From NCBI GenBank assembly GCA_021106755.1, contig JAIOTM010000108.1, forward strand, positions 1-7,958: 7,958 bases of DNA. The letters are read 5' to 3'. The notes under the pieces are model-generated. The model had not been told where the DNA came from and ran no database searches. It saw nothing but the letters and a program-made list of their open reading frames with translations. This DNA comes from Candidatus Cloacimonadota bacterium. Its GTDB lineage: Bacteria; Cloacimonadota; Cloacimonadia; Cloacimonadales; JAIOQZ01. Shown here piece after piece: positions 5,636 to 7,958 of this stretch (its first letter is position 1; every line of letters begins with the position of its first letter). The translations under genes and the position numbers were made by a program.

Positions 5636-7533
5636 TCTTGTTTCAGTCCTTGTAACTGGTATATCTTTACCGCGAAGTTTTTTCCTTTAACCTTCACCTC
5701 GTCAAGAAATTCCGCTATTACATCGTCTTTAACAAGAGCGTATGTGTATTCGCTGATGATTATCTTGTTCACTGTATCGTATTCTTTGTTGATAGCTTCT
5801 AATCTGGCACCAAGATTGACATTGTCACCGATAGCAGTGTAGTCGAAAATCTGCTCTGATCCCAGATTGCCAATCGTCATGGGTCCGCTGTTTACGCCAA
5901 TGCCAATCTCGAAAATGTCCTTCCCCTGAGATCGCCAATTATCGTGCATTGCATTGAGAACCCGACGCATTTCCAGAGCGACTTTGCAAGCAGAAAGAGC
6001 ATGATTTTCCACTTGTATTGGCACACCAAACAGTGCCATAATCTCATCTCCCACAAACTTATCTAACGTCCCATTATGTTTAAGGATTACATCGACCATA
6101 GCGGTTAAGTACTCCCTTAGCTGGGCAACAGTTTCCTGGGGTTCGTGGGACTCTGTAAATGTAGTAAAGGAGCGGATATCCGAGAAAAGGACAGTAGCTT
6201 CTTGTAGTTTCCCGCCATAGCTCAGACTTTTCGGGTTTTTCAGCAGTTCATTTACCAGTTCGGGTGCCATGTACTGCTGGAACGCGTTCCGAATGAATTT
6301 TCGTTCCGCTGAGGTTTTAATGTAGTGTCTGATTAAGGTAATCATCCAGGTTCCCAGCACTAATAGCGGAAATTGCAACACAGGTAACACCAGATTCTGG
6401 TAAGAGAACAGTAAAAAGACCGTTAGCCAGATAAATATCATCAGCCCAATAGTTATAGCAAATGTTACATTGGGTTTAAGAACAATGAACATGTAGTAAA
6501 AACCGAATGCAAAAGCAAGGTGCAGAATGAGAAGAAATAACCAGGATAGCTTTTTGAGAAAATCGCCGTTAAGACACATCTCAATAAAATTGGCGTGAAT
6601 CTCCACTCCGGGCATTACTTGTTTGGTCGTCAGAAACGGAGTGTTGAAATAGTCGTGAAGCTCTTCCACGGTTGAACCTATCAATACAATTTTGTCACGA
6701 AAAGCATTTACAGGAAGCTCATCAAAAGCATCAAGATCATAGTCGGGGTTAGGCATAGCGAAACTGGAATCATCCAGCACATCGGAATATGAGTAAGATG
6801 TAAAAGTTCCGGCTGGTCCATAATAGTTGATATACGCCGTGTTAGCAGAGACTTTTGGTACAATAATGCCATTGTCGAAAGTATCTTCTGTTCCCTTGAT
6901 AATAAAGGTGGTGGGAGTGTTGTCGAACAATTTGTCCGGCTGAGTCAGATAGTACTGGTAGTTTTTATTCAGCAAACCCAAGCAAAGGGTGCCAAGTGTG
7001 TAATAGACATCTTCGCCGGACTTCTGATAGAGTGAGTACTGACGCACAAAGGAGTCGGAATCGGAGGGTGTATTGGTAATCGCCCAGTGTAATTTTCTCT
7101 TCCGGATATCCGCGATAGGTTTGATAATCCGCTCCATGGTCGCGTAGGCATTTTCCTCGCGGTCAACCTTTCCGGCAAAAATAACGTTACCGTATTTCTC
7201 GGCTGTAGCGGCAAGCAGACTGTCGCCATAGTCGTTCATGGATTCGGTCATCAGAATATCAAAAATTATTTGTTTTGCTCCGGCAAGGTTGAGGTTTTCA
7301 ATAATCCGGGCGTGATACTCACGGGGGAATGGCCAAGGTACATCCAGCATGGAAAAGGTGCCGTCATCCACGACAACCATCACAACATCTTCAGAGATTT
7401 CCCGCTCACCCCTCATTGAAAAAAGAGTATTGTAGCTTTTCAACTCAAGCTGTTCCCAGAAAAGAGTCAGAAACAGTATTTCAGCGGCGATGAAAATAAA
7501 CAGAGGAATCGCAATGTTTTTGAGTATTTTCAT
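5632..7533 (-). CDS. CHASE2-domain class III adenylate/guanylate cyclase
   Basis: 633 residues. Order: N-terminal membrane anchor (5-26), extracytoplasmic CHASE2 sensor (about 30-325, with [20 protein letters not shown] at 53-72 and [19 protein letters not shown] at 278-296), three membrane helices (about 329-351, 356-376, 381-403), linker, and cyclase domain (about 441-630). Metal-binding D452 (FSDIRSF) and D496 (FVGDEIMA), substrate-specifying K492, and N573 and R577 ([11 protein letters not shown]) are all present, so it should be active. The second specificity position is T566, as in class IIIb enzymes, which usually make cAMP. AAAGG lies 7 bases before the ATG. First gene of the operon, behind a hairpin leader. 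The signal sensed is unknown. Confidence 0.93.
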   Translation of the reverse strand: MKILKNIAIPLFIFIAAEILFLTLFWEQLELKSYNTLFSMRGEREISEDVVMVVVDDGTFSMLDVPWPFPREYHARIIENLNLAGAKQIIFDILMTESMNDYGDSLLAATAEKYGNVIFAGKVDREENAYATMERIIKPIADIRKRKLHWAITNTPSDSDSFVRQYSLYQKSGEDVYYTLGTLCLGLLNKNYQYYLTQPDKLFDNTPTTFIIKGTEDTFDNGIIVPKVSANTAYINYYGPAGTFTSYSYSDVLDDSSFAMPNPDYDLDAFDELPVNAFRDKIVLIGSTVEELHDYFNTPFLTTKQVMPGVEIHANFIEMCLNGDFLKKLSWLFLLILHLAFAFGFYYMFIVLKPNVTFAITIGLMIFIWLTVFLLFSYQNLVLPVLQFPLLVLGTWMITLIRHYIKTSAERKFIRNAFQQYMAPELVNELLKNPKSLSYGGKLQEATVLFSDIRSFTTFTESHEPQETVAQLREYLTAMVDVILKHNGTLDKFVGDEIMALFGVPIQVENHALSACKVALEMRRVLNAMHDNWRSQGKDIFEIGIGVNSGPMTIGNLGSEQIFDYTAIGDNVNLGARLEAINKEYDTVNKIIISEYTYALVKDDVIAEFLDEVKVKGKNFAVKIYQLQGLKQE

Positions 7534-7546
7534 AATTGTACCTTTG

Positions 7547-7565
7547 TCGTCTCAAGCTGAGACGA
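7547..7565 (-). promoter_or_regulatory. Perfect 8-bp hairpin next to the cyclase ribosome-binding site
   Basis: TCGTCTCA and TGAGACGA flank a 3-base centre, a perfect inverted repeat. On the minus-strand transcript the hairpin ends one base before the AAAGG ribosome-binding site of the cyclase gene. No T-tract follows, so it is not a terminator. It could be a protein-binding operator or an mRNA hairpin that shapes translation; neither is proven. Confidence 0.5.
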
Positions 7566-7757
7566 TGATTCAGGTTTTCTCTACCTGCCTTTCTCCATTC
7601 ATCCTATATTAGTGGCATTTACCACGAGACTATGCTGTCCCATTGTTTTTATGGAACAAACCCGCGTGTCTGTTCTGAGAACTCAACAGAAATATCACTT
7701 TCTGACGAATAAACAGGTTCTACAAAGAAACCAGCCAAAACATATTATTATGATATT
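7566..7757. other. Intergenic region between outer-membrane protein and cyclase genes
   Basis: No credible gene. On the minus strand TAATAT at about 7607-7612 is a possible -10 for the cyclase operon, but no good -35 lies 16-18 bases upstream. GAACAAAC (7654-7661) and GTCTGTTC (7668-7675) form an 8-bp stem with one G-U pair and a 6-base loop, without a T-tract. No clear terminator follows the outer-membrane gene, so read-through into the operon is possible. Confidence 0.4.
7571..7587 (-). promoter_or_regulatory. Second small hairpin in the cyclase leader
   Basis: CAGGT and ACCTG pair around a 7-base loop, five bases upstream (in transcript order) of the 8-bp hairpin at 7547-7565. Alone it is weak; the two in a row before the cyclase start are the reason to list it. 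Confidence 0.3.
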
Positions 7758-7958
7758 TTAGAATCTGTACTCTGTTTTGAATTTCCACTCGAATTTGGAA
7801 TAACCTTGATTGTTGAAGTCCTGATTATCGTAAATACTTATTCCAATATTGGTTGAGCAGAACCATGGTGGTAGCACTTTGTATCCGGTACCTATATTAA
7901 ACAGCATTTGGGTCTGGCTGTCCGAGTCACCACCGTAAGGGGAGTAGCGATTACAGGC
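7758..7958 (-). CDS. C-terminal end of an outer-membrane beta-barrel protein (partial)
   Basis: The minus-strand frame is open from the right edge to TAA at 7758-7760, giving 66 residues. They alternate polar and hydrophobic residues in strand-length stretches (QTQMLFNIGTGYKVL, TNIGISIYDN, YSKFEWKFKTEYRF) separated by Gly/Asn/Asp turns. The last residues FKTEYRF end in Phe with Tyr at -2 and Phe at -6, fitting the beta-signal read by the BamA machinery. The barrel family cannot be named from this fragment. It is transcribed in the same direction as the cyclase operon, 224 bases upstream. Confidence 0.7.
   Translation of the reverse strand, partial: ACNRYSPYGGDSDSQTQMLFNIGTGYKVLPPWFCSTNIGISIYDNQDFNNQGYSKFEWKFKTEYRF

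Noticed and set aside
7612..7625. GTGG-N6-CCAC as another copy of the palindrome array
   Set aside because: Only four-base arms match and it is isolated; likely chance.

Overview
The window looks like a chromosomal segment of a Gram-negative (diderm) bacterium where the end of a phage-tail-type gene cluster meets host genes. The diderm assignment rests on three things: a heptose-nucleotide synthase for LPS (RfaE2), an RseC-type envelope protein, and the C-terminus of an outer-membrane beta-barrel at the right edge. A DUF2851 protein is compatible with the Bacteroidetes/Chlorobi/Cloacimonetes-type lineages. However, clear Shine-Dalgarno sequences and a near-consensus TTGACA-N17-TATACT promoter are not typical of Bacteroidota proper. 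The phylum cannot be fixed from this sequence.

Left block (1-1756, + strand): the last codons of an upstream gene, then four tightly packed genes: a fibre-like protein with two HxH motifs, an 80-residue protein, a 53-residue helical protein, and a fibre-like protein with 18-residue repeats. The last three starts overlap or abut the preceding stop (ATGA, ATGA, TAA/ATG). A strong intrinsic terminator at 1720-1756 closes the block. This is the receptor-binding or tip end of a phage, prophage or tail-like particle cluster. No integrase, capsid, lysis gene or attachment site is visible, so its type cannot be decided here.

Control region (1757-2111): a series of TGCCA-N6-TGGCA palindromes, three units of which recur at 21-bp spacing. 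It is followed by a sigma-70-like promoter and a seven-codon leader ORF whose stop overlaps the GTG start of the DUF2851 gene. This is the least explained part of the window.

Middle (2112-3925, + strand): a DUF2851 protein of unknown function, then a small membrane protein that meets the opposing operon tail-to-tail, the two stop codons sharing four bases.

Right block (3922-7533, - strand): a compact five-gene operon read right to left: CHASE2 adenylate/guanylate cyclase, rfaE2, rseC-like, folB, folK. Every junction overlaps or is one base apart, which suggests translational coupling. It links a membrane cyclic-nucleotide sensor to LPS-core precursor synthesis, an envelope redox-type protein and two consecutive folate-pathway enzymes. 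Two hairpins lie in the leader just before the cyclase start. The right edge (7758-7958, - strand) is the C-terminal end of an outer-membrane protein encoded upstream of this operon.
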